Of a DNA stretch of 16,247 nt, positions 1 to 6,855 are shown one piece after another; the first letter of the stretch is position 1; the number at the start of each line of letters is the position of its first letter. Source of the DNA: an uncultured Lysobacteraceae bacterium (GTDB taxonomy: Bacteria > Pseudomonadota > Gammaproteobacteria > Xanthomonadales > Rhodanobacteraceae); NCBI GenBank assembly GCA_946480705.1, contig CAMLLF010000016.1:1-16247 (forward strand). The letters are read 5' to 3'. The position numbers and the translations under genes were made by a program. Below the pieces are notes generated by a model. It saw nothing but the letters and a program-made list of their open reading frames with translations, searched no databases and had not been told where the DNA came from.

Positions 1-399
1 GCCCGCGCCGTGCTCGATCAGCTCGCGCAGCTCGTCGGCGTTCGACGAGCGCTGCATCGCCGTCTCGATGGCGATGAGCCGCTTGTGGTAGAGCGTGGCC
101 AGCGCCTGGTTGAAGGTCTGCATGCCGTGCTTGCCCTGTCCCGTCTGCATCATCGAGTAAATCTGGTGCACCTTGTCCTCGCGGATGAGGTTGCGGATGG
201 CCGGGTTGGGGACGAGGATTTCGAGCGCCATGCAGCGCCCCCGCCCGTCGGCCCGCGGGATGAGCGACTGGCAGAGGATGCCTTCCAAGACGAGCGAGAG
301 CTGCGCGCCGATCTCGCGCAACTCCACTTTCTCGCGGTCGTCGAGCCGGAAGTCGGCGGCGCTCGCGCGCAGGGTCTGGTCGAGTCTGTCGAAGTCCAT
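1..399 (-). CDS. Partial PilT-like C-terminal region with a foreign N-terminus (possible chimera)
   Basis: The reading frame runs from ATG at 399 off the left edge, 133 visible codons. From about residue 35 it matches the C-terminal part of PilT, the type IV pilus retraction ATPase: QLSLVLEGILCQSLIPR, then DGRGRCMALEILVPNPAIR, NLIREDKVHQIYSMMQTGQ, HGMQTFNQAL and AMQRSSNADEL. The PilT N-terminal and RecA-like core (Walker A, Asp box, Walker B, His box) is absent. Residues 1-34 (MDFDRLDQTLRASAADFRLD, then DREKVELREIGAQL) are not PilT-like; from memory they resemble the start of phospholipase D-like proteins of Xanthomonadales. The frame is open upstream of 399 but shows no similarity there. The apparent switch lies near 295-306, at codons for A-Q-L-S, which both families could share. 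It may be an assembly chimera, a recombination product or a gene remnant; a working PilT is unlikely. The PilT identity is firm, the start and the N-terminal assignment are not. Confidence 0.6.
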   Translation of the reverse strand, partial: MDFDRLDQTLRASAADFRLDDREKVELREIGAQLSLVLEGILCQSLIPRADGRGRCMALEILVPNPAIRNLIREDKVHQIYSMMQTGQGKHGMQTFNQALATLYHKRLIAIETAMQRSSNADELRELIEHGAG

Positions 400-456
400 G
401 ACGGATTCCGTTGGCCGATGACGATTGCGTGTGACGCCGCGTTGCGGGCCGGTTGC

Positions 457-536
457 AGGAATGAGTGACGAGGCGTGAGAAACGAGTGAGCGAAGTGCGC
501 GGCTCGTACGTTTCTCACGCCTCGTCACTCATTCCT
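457..536. repeat. Intergenic palindrome A: perfect 28-bp inverted repeat
   Basis: Arms 457-484 and 509-536 are exact reverse complements over 28 bases. A second short stem (gagc 488-491 with gctc 502-505) lies inside, so the whole element can fold as an 80-nt hairpin. The left arm is purine-rich and contains gcgtgagaaacgagtgagcg; the right arm is pyrimidine-rich. It fills the spacer between ubiB, which ends at 547, and the partial minus-strand gene starting at 399. Related hairpins occur at 8973, 12139 and 13316. There is no adjacent T-run, so a classical intrinsic terminator is not obvious, though an RNA-level 3' end or attenuator role is possible. Confidence 0.85.
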
Positions 537-546
537 TCATTCCGGC

Positions 547-2208
547 TCAGGAACGCCGATTCGCCGTCCAGAAGCACAGCGTACCCGCGACGGCGGTGAA
601 CCACGCCGTCCAGGGAACGCCGAGGAAGCGGCCGGCCGCATCGTCGAGCGCATAGAGCAGTACGGCCGAGAGGATCAGCGTCGCGCCGAGCGCGAGCGGC
701 ACGATCTGCGTGCGGCTCGCGCTCGCGTCGGCGTGCAGGTTGCGCAGGTCTTCGGAATGCACGCGCATCTCGATGCCGCCGCTGCTGGCTTTCTGCAGGT
801 AGTCGTGCAGCAGCTGCGGCATGTCCGGCGCGGCGGCGAGCCATTCCGGAACGCGGCGTTTTAGCGCTTTCCACAACGCAGCAGGGCCGTGCCGGTCGCG
901 CCACAGGCGTTCGAGCACGGGCTTGGCCACGGCCCAGATGTCGATCTTCGGATCGAGCTGGCGGCCTATGCCTTCGATGTTGAGCAGCGTCTTCTGCAGC
1001 AGGATCAGCTGCGGCTGGATCGTCAGTTCGTAGCGCCGCGCGGTCTGGAACAGCTTGACCAGCACCTCGGCCAACGAGATCTCGCTCAGGGGCCGCGTGA
1101 AGTAGGGCTCGCAGACCGCGCGCACGGCGGATTCGAGTTCGTCGAGCCGCGTCGTCGCCGGCATCCAGCCGGCCTGCACGTGCAATTGCGCGATGCGGCG
1201 GTAGTCCTGGTTGAACAGTGCGATGAAGTTTTCCGCGAGCCAGTACTGATCGGCCTCGGGCAGCGAGCCCATGATGCCGAAGTCGATCGCGATGAAGCGC
1301 GGCTCGGAAGGCCGCGTCGCGTCGATCCAGATGTTGCCGGCGTGCGCGTCGGCGTGGAAGAAGTTGTCGCGGAAGACCTGCGTGTAGAACAGCTGCACGC
1401 CTTTCTGCGCGACCTTGACCCGGTCGATGCCGGCCGCGTCGAGCGCGGCGATGTCGTCGGCCGGGATGCCGCGCACGCGTTCGAGCGTCAGCACGGTTTC
1501 GCGCGAATGCGACCAGAACACCTCGGGCACGTAGAGGTCGGGCGAGTCGCGGAAATTGCGCCGCAGCAGGCAGGCGTTCGCGCCTTCGCGCTGCAGGTCG
1601 AGTTCGTTGACGAGCGTGGTCTCGATCTCGGCGACGACGTCGCGCGGACGGATCTTGTCGGCGTTCGGATGAAAGCGCTCGGCGAGCCGCGCGAAGTCGC
1701 GCAGCAGTGCGATGTCGGCGGCGATGCGCCGGCCGACGCCGGGGCGCAGCACCTTGACGACGACTTCGCGGCCGTCCTTGAGCCGTGCCGCATGCACCTG
1801 CGCGATCGAGGCGGAGGCGAGCGGTGTCTCGTCGAATTCGGCGTAGAGCTCGGCGACCGGGGCGCCGAGTTCGGCTTCGATCGCCGCGCGTGCGAGCGTG
1901 CCGGGAAACGGCGGTACCTGGTCCTGCAGCAGGGTCAGTTCGTCGGCGATGTCCGGCGGCAGCAGGTCGCGCCGCGTCGACAGGATCTGCCCGAACTTCA
2001 CGAAGATCGGGCCGAGTTCGGCGAGCGCCATGCGCAGGCGCTCGCCGCGGCTGAGCCGGGCGATGTCCGCGCGCGGCTGGCCGAACAGGCCGCGTACCCA
2101 CTTCAGCGGACGGAACAGATGTACGGCTTCGACGAGCTCGTCGAGGCGGTAGCGCAGCAACACGCGGGCGATGCCGATCAGGCGCGGCGCGCTCGTCAGC
2201 GGCGTCAT
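547..2208 (-). CDS. ubiB: UbiB, ABC1/ADCK-family atypical kinase for ubiquinone biosynthesis
   Basis: This 553-residue protein belongs to the UbiB/ABC1/COQ8 family, needed for aerobic ubiquinone biosynthesis; it is thought to act as an ATPase that supports the membrane-associated Ubi complex. Hallmarks visible: the KxGQ motif ([14 protein letters not shown], residues 71-84), the alanine-rich loop in place of a glycine-rich loop (ASAS, 131-134), the VAIK-like lysine (VVVKVLRP, about 149-156), the catalytic loop HADAHAGN (285-292) and DFG (309-311). Two predicted membrane helices end the protein (around 500-520 and 525-547), as is usual for UbiB. Its start overlaps the stop of ubiJ by four bases (ATGA), implying translational coupling. 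Length is normal for the family. The catalytic loop reads HADAHAGN where E. coli has HADMHPGN, a mild variant. It is followed by palindrome A. Confidence 0.95.
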   Translation of the reverse strand: MTPLTSAPRLIGIARVLLRYRLDELVEAVHLFRPLKWVRGLFGQPRADIARLSRGERLRMALAELGPIFVKFGQILSTRRDLLPPDIADELTLLQDQVPPFPGTLARAAIEAELGAPVAELYAEFDETPLASASIAQVHAARLKDGREVVVKVLRPGVGRRIAADIALLRDFARLAERFHPNADKIRPRDVVAEIETTLVNELDLQREGANACLLRRNFRDSPDLYVPEVFWSHSRETVLTLERVRGIPADDIAALDAAGIDRVKVAQKGVQLFYTQVFRDNFFHADAHAGNIWIDATRPSEPRFIAIDFGIMGSLPEADQYWLAENFIALFNQDYRRIAQLHVQAGWMPATTRLDELESAVRAVCEPYFTRPLSEISLAEVLVKLFQTARRYELTIQPQLILLQKTLLNIEGIGRQLDPKIDIWAVAKPVLERLWRDRHGPAALWKALKRRVPEWLAAAPDMPQLLHDYLQKASSGGIEMRVHSEDLRNLHADASASRTQIVPLALGATLILSAVLLYALDDAAGRFLGVPWTAWFTAVAGTLCFWTANRRS

Positions 2209-2846
2209 GCGCGCTTGCCCGCGGCTGCGGCAAGACGCGCGACGCGGGCCTGCAGACGCTCGGCGCGTTCGCGCAGGCTGTCGACGTCGTCGAGGTACTC
2301 GTCCACTTCGCCGGGCGCCACGAGGTCGCGGCTTTCTTCGCGCAGATACTCCGCCCCGTCGCGCAGCAGCGCCTCGCTGCGGTCGCGCGCGTAGCGCAGC
2401 GCGGCGGCGAAGCCCTGCGCGAGCTTCACGCCGATGACGTCGCCGAATACGCGTGTGAAGGCTTCCTCGAAATCGGGCCGATAGCCGCTCGCGATCTTTT
2501 CGAGCCGCCGCGCGAGTTCCGCATCGCCGGCGATTTCGACTTTGCCGGGCGCGAGCGCAGCATCGTCGCCGCGGCGCAGGGCGAGCGCGAGCAGGCTGCC
2601 GGGCGTCGCCGCCACGCGCAGCGCGCTGTCGCCGCCGAAGGCCGGGCCGACTTCGAGCCGCTCGCCGGCGACGGCGAGCCGCAGTGCGAGCGGCGTGTTG
2701 GTGAAGGTGACGCTGAGGGCGCGGCCGTCGAGGCGGCCGAGCTGCCCGCGCGTGTCGGGATCGAGCGCCAGCGCGCGGTTCAGCGCCGACTGCAGCAGGC
2801 GGCCGAGCACGGCCAGGATCGGGTTCGGAGTACGCGGCGTCGTCAT
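2205..2846 (-). CDS. ubiJ: UbiJ, SCP2-domain ubiquinone biosynthesis accessory factor
   Basis: This 213-residue protein has the organisation of UbiJ: a lipid-binding SCP2-like domain (roughly residues 15-115, with the motif [20 protein letters not shown] near the start and GDAELARRL near its end) and a charged C-terminal helical segment (about 165-208, [20 protein letters not shown] then [16 protein letters not shown]) likely to form a coiled coil. UbiJ with UbiK supports the soluble Ubi complex and probably binds the polyprenyl tail of intermediates. It directly precedes ubiB with a four-base overlap, the usual ubiJ-ubiB order, but ubiE, often the first gene of this cluster, is not seen. Only 35 nt separate it from the upstream WYL regulator on the same strand. 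No strong Shine-Dalgarno sequence precedes the ATG. Confidence 0.9.
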   Translation of the reverse strand: MTTPRTPNPILAVLGRLLQSALNRALALDPDTRGQLGRLDGRALSVTFTNTPLALRLAVAGERLEVGPAFGGDSALRVAATPGSLLALALRRGDDAALAPGKVEIAGDAELARRLEKIASGYRPDFEEAFTRVFGDVIGVKLAQGFAAALRYARDRSEALLRDGAEYLREESRDLVAPGEVDEYLDDVDSLRERAERLQARVARLAAAAGKRA

Positions 2847-2881
2847 AAGACGACCGATTCTACGTGACGCGGCGGCGCCGA

Positions 2882-3838
2882 TCAGGCGGGTGCGACAATG
2901 GCTGCCTGCAGCCGTACGATCTGCGCCGCGAGGGCTTCGCGCAGTCCGTCGGGTTCGATCACCGTGAACGCGAACGGCAGCCGCGCGAGCTGGCGCGCGA
3001 ACCAGTCGAGGCAGTCGGTGCGCGTGCGCAGCAGCACGCCGTCGCTGCGCGCTTCGAACACGCCGATGTTGCCGAGGTGTTCGGCCTGCACGCCGGCGAG
3101 ATCGGTCTGCAGCAGCACTTCCACGGCGATCGCGCGCGGCAGGTTCGCAAGGCTCAGTTCCAGCTGCGCCGCCGCGTCGAAATTCGCCGGCCGTCCGAAA
3201 CTGCGGTCGATCGGCACGACGCTCTCGATGCGGTCAAGACGGAACGACCGCATGTCGCGGCGCAGATGGCAGTGGCCGAGCGCATACCAGCGGCCGCCGC
3301 GCCAGGTCAGGCCGTAGGTGTCGAATTCGCGCCGGCTCGTCGCGCCGTCGGCGGCCCGATAGTCCAGCCGCACGCGGCGCTGGCTCTGCGCCGCGGCGCT
3401 CAGGGCCAGCAGCGACTCGGTGTCGGTCGCCGTCGGCGTGTGGCTGAGATCCAGCGTCACGGTCTCGGCGATCGCGCGCACGCGCCGCTGCAGCATGGCC
3501 GGCATCACGCGTTCGAGCTTGGCCTGCGCACTCGCGACGGCCGGTGCCGCGTCGGCGATGCCGAGGCTGCGCGCGGCGAGCAGGCCCAGCGACAGGGCCA
3601 GCGCCTCGTCGTCGCCGAACATCAGCGGCGGCAGCTTGAAGCCGGGAATCAGCGAATACGCACCGTAGCGGCCGCGCTCGGCCGTGATCGGGATGCCGAT
3701 GTCCTCGAGCACGCGGATGTAGCGCCGCGTCGTGCGCACGTCGACCTGCAGACGCTGCGCGAGGTCGCTGCCGCTGAGCCGGCCATGGGCCTGCAGCAGT
3801 TCGAGGACGGTCAGGACGCGGGACGCGGGATGGCTCAT
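2882..3838 (-). CDS. HTH and WYL-domain transcriptional regulator (YafY family)
   Basis: A 318-residue DNA-binding regulator. Residues about 5-60 form a winged helix-turn-helix of the HTH_11 (DeoR-like) type: RVLTVLELLQAHGRLSGSDL, then LQVDVRTTRRYIRVLEDIGI and the wing AERGRYGAYSL. A WYL domain follows (about 140-220): RRVRLDYRAADGATSRREFD, TYGLTWRGGRWYALGHCHLR and the DMRSFRLDRIESV segment, where RSFRLDRI is the conserved ligand-pocket end. WYL domains sense ligands, in some cases nucleic acids or nucleotides; the ligand here is unknown. The gene is divergent from the LysE-family exporter at 4187, a usual arrangement for a regulator and its target, and is 35 nt upstream of ubiJ, so it may be co-transcribed with ubiJB. 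An 18-bp perfect palindrome covers its start codon. Family confident, target not known. Confidence 0.9.
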   Translation of the reverse strand: MSHPASRVLTVLELLQAHGRLSGSDLAQRLQVDVRTTRRYIRVLEDIGIPITAERGRYGAYSLIPGFKLPPLMFGDDEALALSLGLLAARSLGIADAAPAVASAQAKLERVMPAMLQRRVRAIAETVTLDLSHTPTATDTESLLALSAAAQSQRRVRLDYRAADGATSRREFDTYGLTWRGGRWYALGHCHLRRDMRSFRLDRIESVVPIDRSFGRPANFDAAAQLELSLANLPRAIAVEVLLQTDLAGVQAEHLGNIGVFEARSDGVLLRTRTDCLDWFARQLARLPFAFTVIEPDGLREALAAQIVRLQAAIVAPA

Positions 3839-3846
3839 GAGCCATC
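3829..3846. promoter_or_regulatory. 18-bp perfect palindrome over the WYL regulator start codon
   Basis: The sequence gatggctcatgagccatc is its own reverse complement over 18 bases, and the minus-strand ATG of the WYL regulator sits at its centre. It could be an autoregulatory operator or could hide the start codon in an mRNA hairpin. Binding is an inference. The rest of the divergent spacer (3847-4010) holds a small ggacgg/ccgtcc hairpin at 3949-3963 and no clear sigma-70 promoter that I can see. Confidence 0.45.
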
Positions 3847-4010
3847 AGCATAGACGGAATCAGGGCCGAACCCGCCCGGATTCGAGTGCAGCCGACACGG
3901 GCGCGACCCGATCCCAGCATTCCTGCGACCGGAAGCCATCCCGAAAGAGGACGGAACCCGTCCGCATTGCCGGCCATGCTGCGCGCCTCGCAGATGCCGG
4001 GAGCAGGGAA

Positions 4011-4199
4011 ATGACGATACGGATGACGGCCGGCGTGTTGTGGCTGGCCAGCGCGACGGCGATCGTCGTTGCGCAGGGCGGCGACGGTGCGGCACCCGAC
4101 GCGGGCATCGCGACACCGCGCGCGGCGGTTGCCTCGCGCGTCGCGTTCGTCTACCCGAGCGCCTTCCCGCTGCGCGGAGCCGTGTCATGCAGACGCTGA
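4011..4199 (+). CDS. Possible small secreted peptide (62 aa), leader to the LysE-family gene
   Basis: An ATG at 4011, preceded by a good purine-rich ribosome site (gggagcaggga), opens 62 codons ending at TGA 4197-4199. The N-terminus looks like a weak signal peptide: MTIRMTAGVLWLASATAIVV followed by AQGGDGAAPDAG. The rest is Ala/Gly/Pro-rich with no recognised domain. Codon use is like neighbouring genes. It overlaps the ATG of the LysE-family gene (4187) by 13 nt in another frame, so its translation could couple to that of the exporter. It may equally be a chance ORF in the divergent leader. Confidence 0.35.
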   Translation: MTIRMTAGVLWLASATAIVVAQGGDGAAPDAGIATPRAAVASRVAFVYPSAFPLRGAVSCRR

Positions 4200-4822
4200 C
4201 GCAGCTCTGGCTGTTCTTCCTCGTCGTGCTCGCGGTCGTGCTGCTGCCCGGCATGGACATGGCCTACATCGCCGGCAGCTCGCTCGTCGGCGGCCGGCGC
4301 CAGGGACTGCTCGCGCTGACCGGCGTCGTCGCCGGCGGCATCTGTCACGTGCTCGCGGCGGCGCTCGGCATCGGCCTGCTGCTCAAGCTCGTGCCCGGAC
4401 TGTTCAATGCCGTGCTGCTGGCCGGCGCCGGCTATCTCGCGTGGATTGCCTGGACCCTGCTGCGCAGCCGCGACGCCGCTGCGCTGCAGGCCGATGCGCC
4501 GCGGCTGTCGCCGCGTGCGGCCGTGCTGCGCGGCGCGCTGACGTCCCTGCTCAATCCGAAAGCCTATCTGTTCATGCTCGCGGTGTTTCCGCAGTTCATC
4601 GATCCGCAGCGCGGCCCGGTCTGGCTGCAGGCGCTCGTGCTCTGGCTGATCATCGCGGCGACGCAGGCGCTGATCTACGGACCGCTCGCGCTGGCCGCCG
4701 CCGGTGCGCGCGACTGGCTCGCGCACCGGCCCGCGGCGGGTCTGCGCCTCAATCGGGCCGTCGGTGTCGTATTGCTGCTGACCGCGTTGTGGACGGCCGC
4801 GGCCGGCTGGCGCGGCGGGTGA
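4187..4822 (+). CDS. LysE/RhtB-family amino acid exporter
   Basis: A 211-residue integral inner-membrane protein of the LysE superfamily, which exports amino acids or derivatives. The N-terminal hallmark is clear: FFLVVLAVVLLPGMDMAYIA followed by GSSLVGGRRQGLLALTGVVA, corresponding to the PGP....I.....GGRRAG region. Further on, GALTSLLNPKAYLFMLAVFPQF matches the conserved 'NPK....F....PQF' motif. About five to six hydrophobic helices are visible, with the usual length of ~205-210. The ATG at 4187 is chosen because it begins just ahead of the first helix and has GGAG seven nt upstream (4176-4179); the frame is open further upstream without family features. It is divergent from the WYL regulator, which may control it. 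Its stop is only six nt from the stop of the convergent gene at 4829. Substrate cannot be told. Confidence 0.9.
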   Translation: MQTLTQLWLFFLVVLAVVLLPGMDMAYIAGSSLVGGRRQGLLALTGVVAGGICHVLAAALGIGLLLKLVPGLFNAVLLAGAGYLAWIAWTLLRSRDAAALQADAPRLSPRAAVLRGALTSLLNPKAYLFMLAVFPQFIDPQRGPVWLQALVLWLIIAATQALIYGPLALAAAGARDWLAHRPAAGLRLNRAVGVVLLLTALWTAAAGWRGG

Positions 4823-4828
4823 TTCCCG

Positions 4829-5437
4829 CTACGGCGCGGCCGGCTCGACCGCGCTGATCGTCAGTTCGCGCAGCAGCAGCGCGATCTCGGCGCCGGTGAC
4901 CGCGGCGCGCGATCCCTTCCATGCCTTGCGCGGGCCGTACAGATGCAACTCGAACTCGAGGAAGCCGTCGCGCTGGTCGGCGGCCGCCACGACGACGCTC
5001 GCGTCCTTCAGCCGCGGCGTGTCGCCGACTTTCCAGAGCGCGAGTTCGCGGCCGCGCGAGGTCAGCGTCACCGTCGCGCCGGGCGCGGGTACGTAGGCGT
5101 CGAGCGTGAAGTCGATGCGCACGTCGCGGCGCGGCGGCGCGAGCGGCAGCAGCAGGCGCGCCGGCGTGTGCACGAGCGTCGCGCCGTCGTGCGCGGGCGG
5201 CCACCAGCCGCCGGCGAGATAGCCCGCTTCCGGATTGCCGTGGTTGAACACGAGCCGCTGCGGCAGCGTGCGCAGCGGGTGACGCTCGGCGTAGGCGCGC
5301 GCGCGCGCGTCTTCCACCGCGTCGAGGAAATTGCGGCTGTCGTGCCGGAAGGCACGAAATGCCGCGATGTACAGAAGTCCGAGCGTGAACAATGCGCAGA
5401 GCAGCAGCCAGCGGCGCCAGGCGGGGACGGTCTTCAT
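4829..5437 (-). CDS. Membrane-anchored periplasmic protein of unknown function, last gene of the glycan cassette
   Basis: A 202-residue protein I do not recognise with certainty. It begins with a short basic stretch and one hydrophobic helix (WLLLCALFTLGLLYIAAF, residues ~10-27), so it is probably anchored in the inner membrane with the rest in the periplasm. A region around residues 65-85 (GNPEAGYLAGGWWPPAHDGA) precedes alternating hydrophobic strands (RDVRIDFTLDAYVPAPGATV, then TLTSRGRELALW), suggesting a beta-sandwich. The 'GWWPP...' plus strand pattern resembles the beta domains sometimes found at the C-termini of membrane glycosyltransferases, but this is an impression only. Its ATG overlaps the stop of the GT-C gene (ATGA at 5437-5434), so it is the fourth member of a translationally coupled set and likely assists or regulates the same glycan transfer. 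Confidence 0.75.
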   Translation of the reverse strand: MKTVPAWRRWLLLCALFTLGLLYIAAFRAFRHDSRNFLDAVEDARARAYAERHPLRTLPQRLVFNHGNPEAGYLAGGWWPPAHDGATLVHTPARLLLPLAPPRRDVRIDFTLDAYVPAPGATVTLTSRGRELALWKVGDTPRLKDASVVVAAADQRDGFLEFELHLYGPRKAWKGSRAAVTGAEIALLLRELTISAVEPAAP

Positions 5438-6526
5438 ATGCTGATGAACGCCCCGAGCGTCCAGGCCGCCATGAGCCAGCCGTTGAACAGCGCGAAGCAG
5501 CCGGCGACGGTCGCGAGCGCGACCGGCCGGTTCTCGAGTTCGCGCGCCACGGCGATCCACACCGGAAACAGCACGATGCAGTAGCGCAGCAGCGAGTTCG
5601 CGATCTGGCCGCTCCAGAGCAGGCAGAGGATCGCGGCCACGAGCACGAACTCCTCGTACCAGCGCCGGCGCAGCAGCAGCAGCGACGCCGCCGCGATGCT
5701 CAGGCTCGCGATCGCCCAGAACCGCGCGGGGGCCTCGCCGGCCAGATGATTCGCGAGATTCTTCCACGGCGCGGCCGAGCGCCACTGCCAGCCCTGCTCG
5801 ACGCTGCTCATCTGCGCGAATGCGTCGCCCGTGCCGTAGAAGCACCAGGCCCAGAACAGGAACAGGCCGAGCGGCGCGAACACGACCGGCACGAACACCT
5901 CGGGCTTGCGCCAGGGCGCGAGGAACAGGCGCCAGCCCTCGTTGCGCAGGACCACGGCGAGCGCGAACACGAGAAAGAACACGCCGTTCGCGCGCACGGC
6001 CGACAGCGCGGCGGCGGCGATGCCGGCGGCGAGATAGTGCTCGCGGCGCAGGTGATACATCGCCGCGGCGAGCAGCAGCAGGAACAGGCTTTCGGTATAG
6101 CCGGCCGAGAACACGAAGCCGTGCGCTCGCCTGCATCGACAGGCCGAGCAGGCGCGCATAGCGCTGCACGTAGAACAGCGCCGCGACGAAGCAGAGGTTC
6201 GCGAGCAGCACGACGGCTTCGATTGCGCTCAGGCCGAATGCGGTCAGGGCGTCGGCCAGCAGCGGAAACAGCGGGAAGAACGCATAGCTCGTCATGCCCG
6301 GACCGCCGTCCGCGCTCGTCGTCGTATAGCCCTTGTCGATGATCGCGAGGTACCAGTCGCAGTCCCAGCGGCAGAACGCCCGCGGCAGCGTCTCCGTGCT
6401 GCCGTCGCCGAGGGTCTGGCGAACCATGACGCTGACCGCGATCAGCGCCAGTCGCGACACGAGGTACAGCGCGACGATCGTCAACGCGATGCGCCACGGA
6501 CGCTCGGCGGCGGGCGGTGCGTTCAT
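5434..6526 (-). pseudogene. PIG-V/Gpi18-like GT-C glycosyltransferase, interrupted by a frameshift near 6121-6127
   Basis: Two frames together encode a multi-pass membrane glycosyltransferase of the GT-C fold. The first frame (ATG at 6526, 134 residues) has the PIG-V-like luminal/periplasmic motif FCRWDCDWYLAIIDKGY and AFFPLFPLLADAL, then helices up to YARLLGLSMQAS. The second frame (from about 6123, 229 residues) continues with HGFVFSAGYTESLFLLLLAA, AALSAVRANGVFFLVFALAV, PLGLFLFWAWCFYGTGDAFA and several further helices, ending ALGAFISI-like at TGA 5436-5434. Family members normally have about ten more residues (a helix start ending in '..P') between these two parts, so I infer a small deletion, not divisible by three, rather than a single missing base. 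ATG overlaps the stop of the SMR gene and the stop overlaps the next ATG. Enzymes of this type use polyprenyl-phosphate sugars as donors outside the membrane. Damage could be real, phase-variable or a sequencing error. Confidence 0.82.
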
Positions 6527-6855
6527 CGGTCGGTGACGATGCAGTAGAGGCCGGCCAGCACGATGACGACGCCGGCGATTCCGCGCCACGACGGTTTCTC
6601 GTCGAGCAGCAGCACCGCACCGCCGTAGACGAGCACGAAGGTCAGCGCCGTGAACGGATAGACGCTGCGCAGCGGCAGCTTCGACAGCGCGAACACCCAG
6701 AGCAGCGTGCTCGCGCCGTAGAGCGCGAGTCCGCCCGCGAGCGCCGGATTCACGAACTCGACCAGCGCGGTACGCCCGGCGGCACCGACGCGGAACAGCA
6801 TCTGTCCCGCGGCCGCGCAGAACGCACTGGCCAGCAGCATCGCGTAGACCTTCAT
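6523..6855 (-). CDS. Small four-helix SMR/EamA-like transporter, putative lipid-linked sugar flippase
   Basis: A 110-residue protein with four hydrophobic helices (about 2-22, 36-56, 62-84 and 89-107), the size of small multidrug resistance proteins and of ArnE/ArnF. Features: AGQMLFRVGA in helix one, YGASTLLWVFALSKLPLRSV and YPFTALTFVLVYGGAVLLLD, then EKPSWRGIAGVVIVLAGLYC. The helix-2/3 'LW..AL..LPLS.AYP' signature is typical of ArnE/F-like and EamA-like half-size proteins. It starts with ATG overlapping the stop of the GT2 gene (ATGA, 6855-6852) and its own stop overlaps the ATG of the GT-C gene. Between a polyprenyl-phosphate glycosyltransferase and a GT-C enzyme, the likely job is flipping the undecaprenyl-phosphate-linked sugar across the inner membrane, the place GtrA takes in phage serotype-conversion operons. 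Drug efflux is the alternative. Confidence 0.85.
   Translation of the reverse strand: MKVYAMLLASAFCAAAGQMLFRVGAAGRTALVEFVNPALAGGLALYGASTLLWVFALSKLPLRSVYPFTALTFVLVYGGAVLLLDEKPSWRGIAGVVIVLAGLYCIVTDR

Noticed and set aside
10..468. 152-residue plus-strand frame at the left edge
   Set aside because: Its complement carries the clear PilT C-terminal motifs, so this is a shadow.
457..536. Intrinsic terminator for ubiB
   Set aside because: The hairpin is very strong, but no T-run follows on the minus strand and related copies occur in 5' leaders too, so I list it as a repeat only.
515..2233. 572-residue minus-strand open frame
   Set aside because: Same strand as ubiB but another frame; Arg/Ala-rich sequence, whereas the ubiB frame has KxGQ, HAD and DFG motifs.
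889..2394. 501-residue plus-strand open frame
   Set aside because: Antisense of ubiB and ubiJ; low-complexity composition and no motif.
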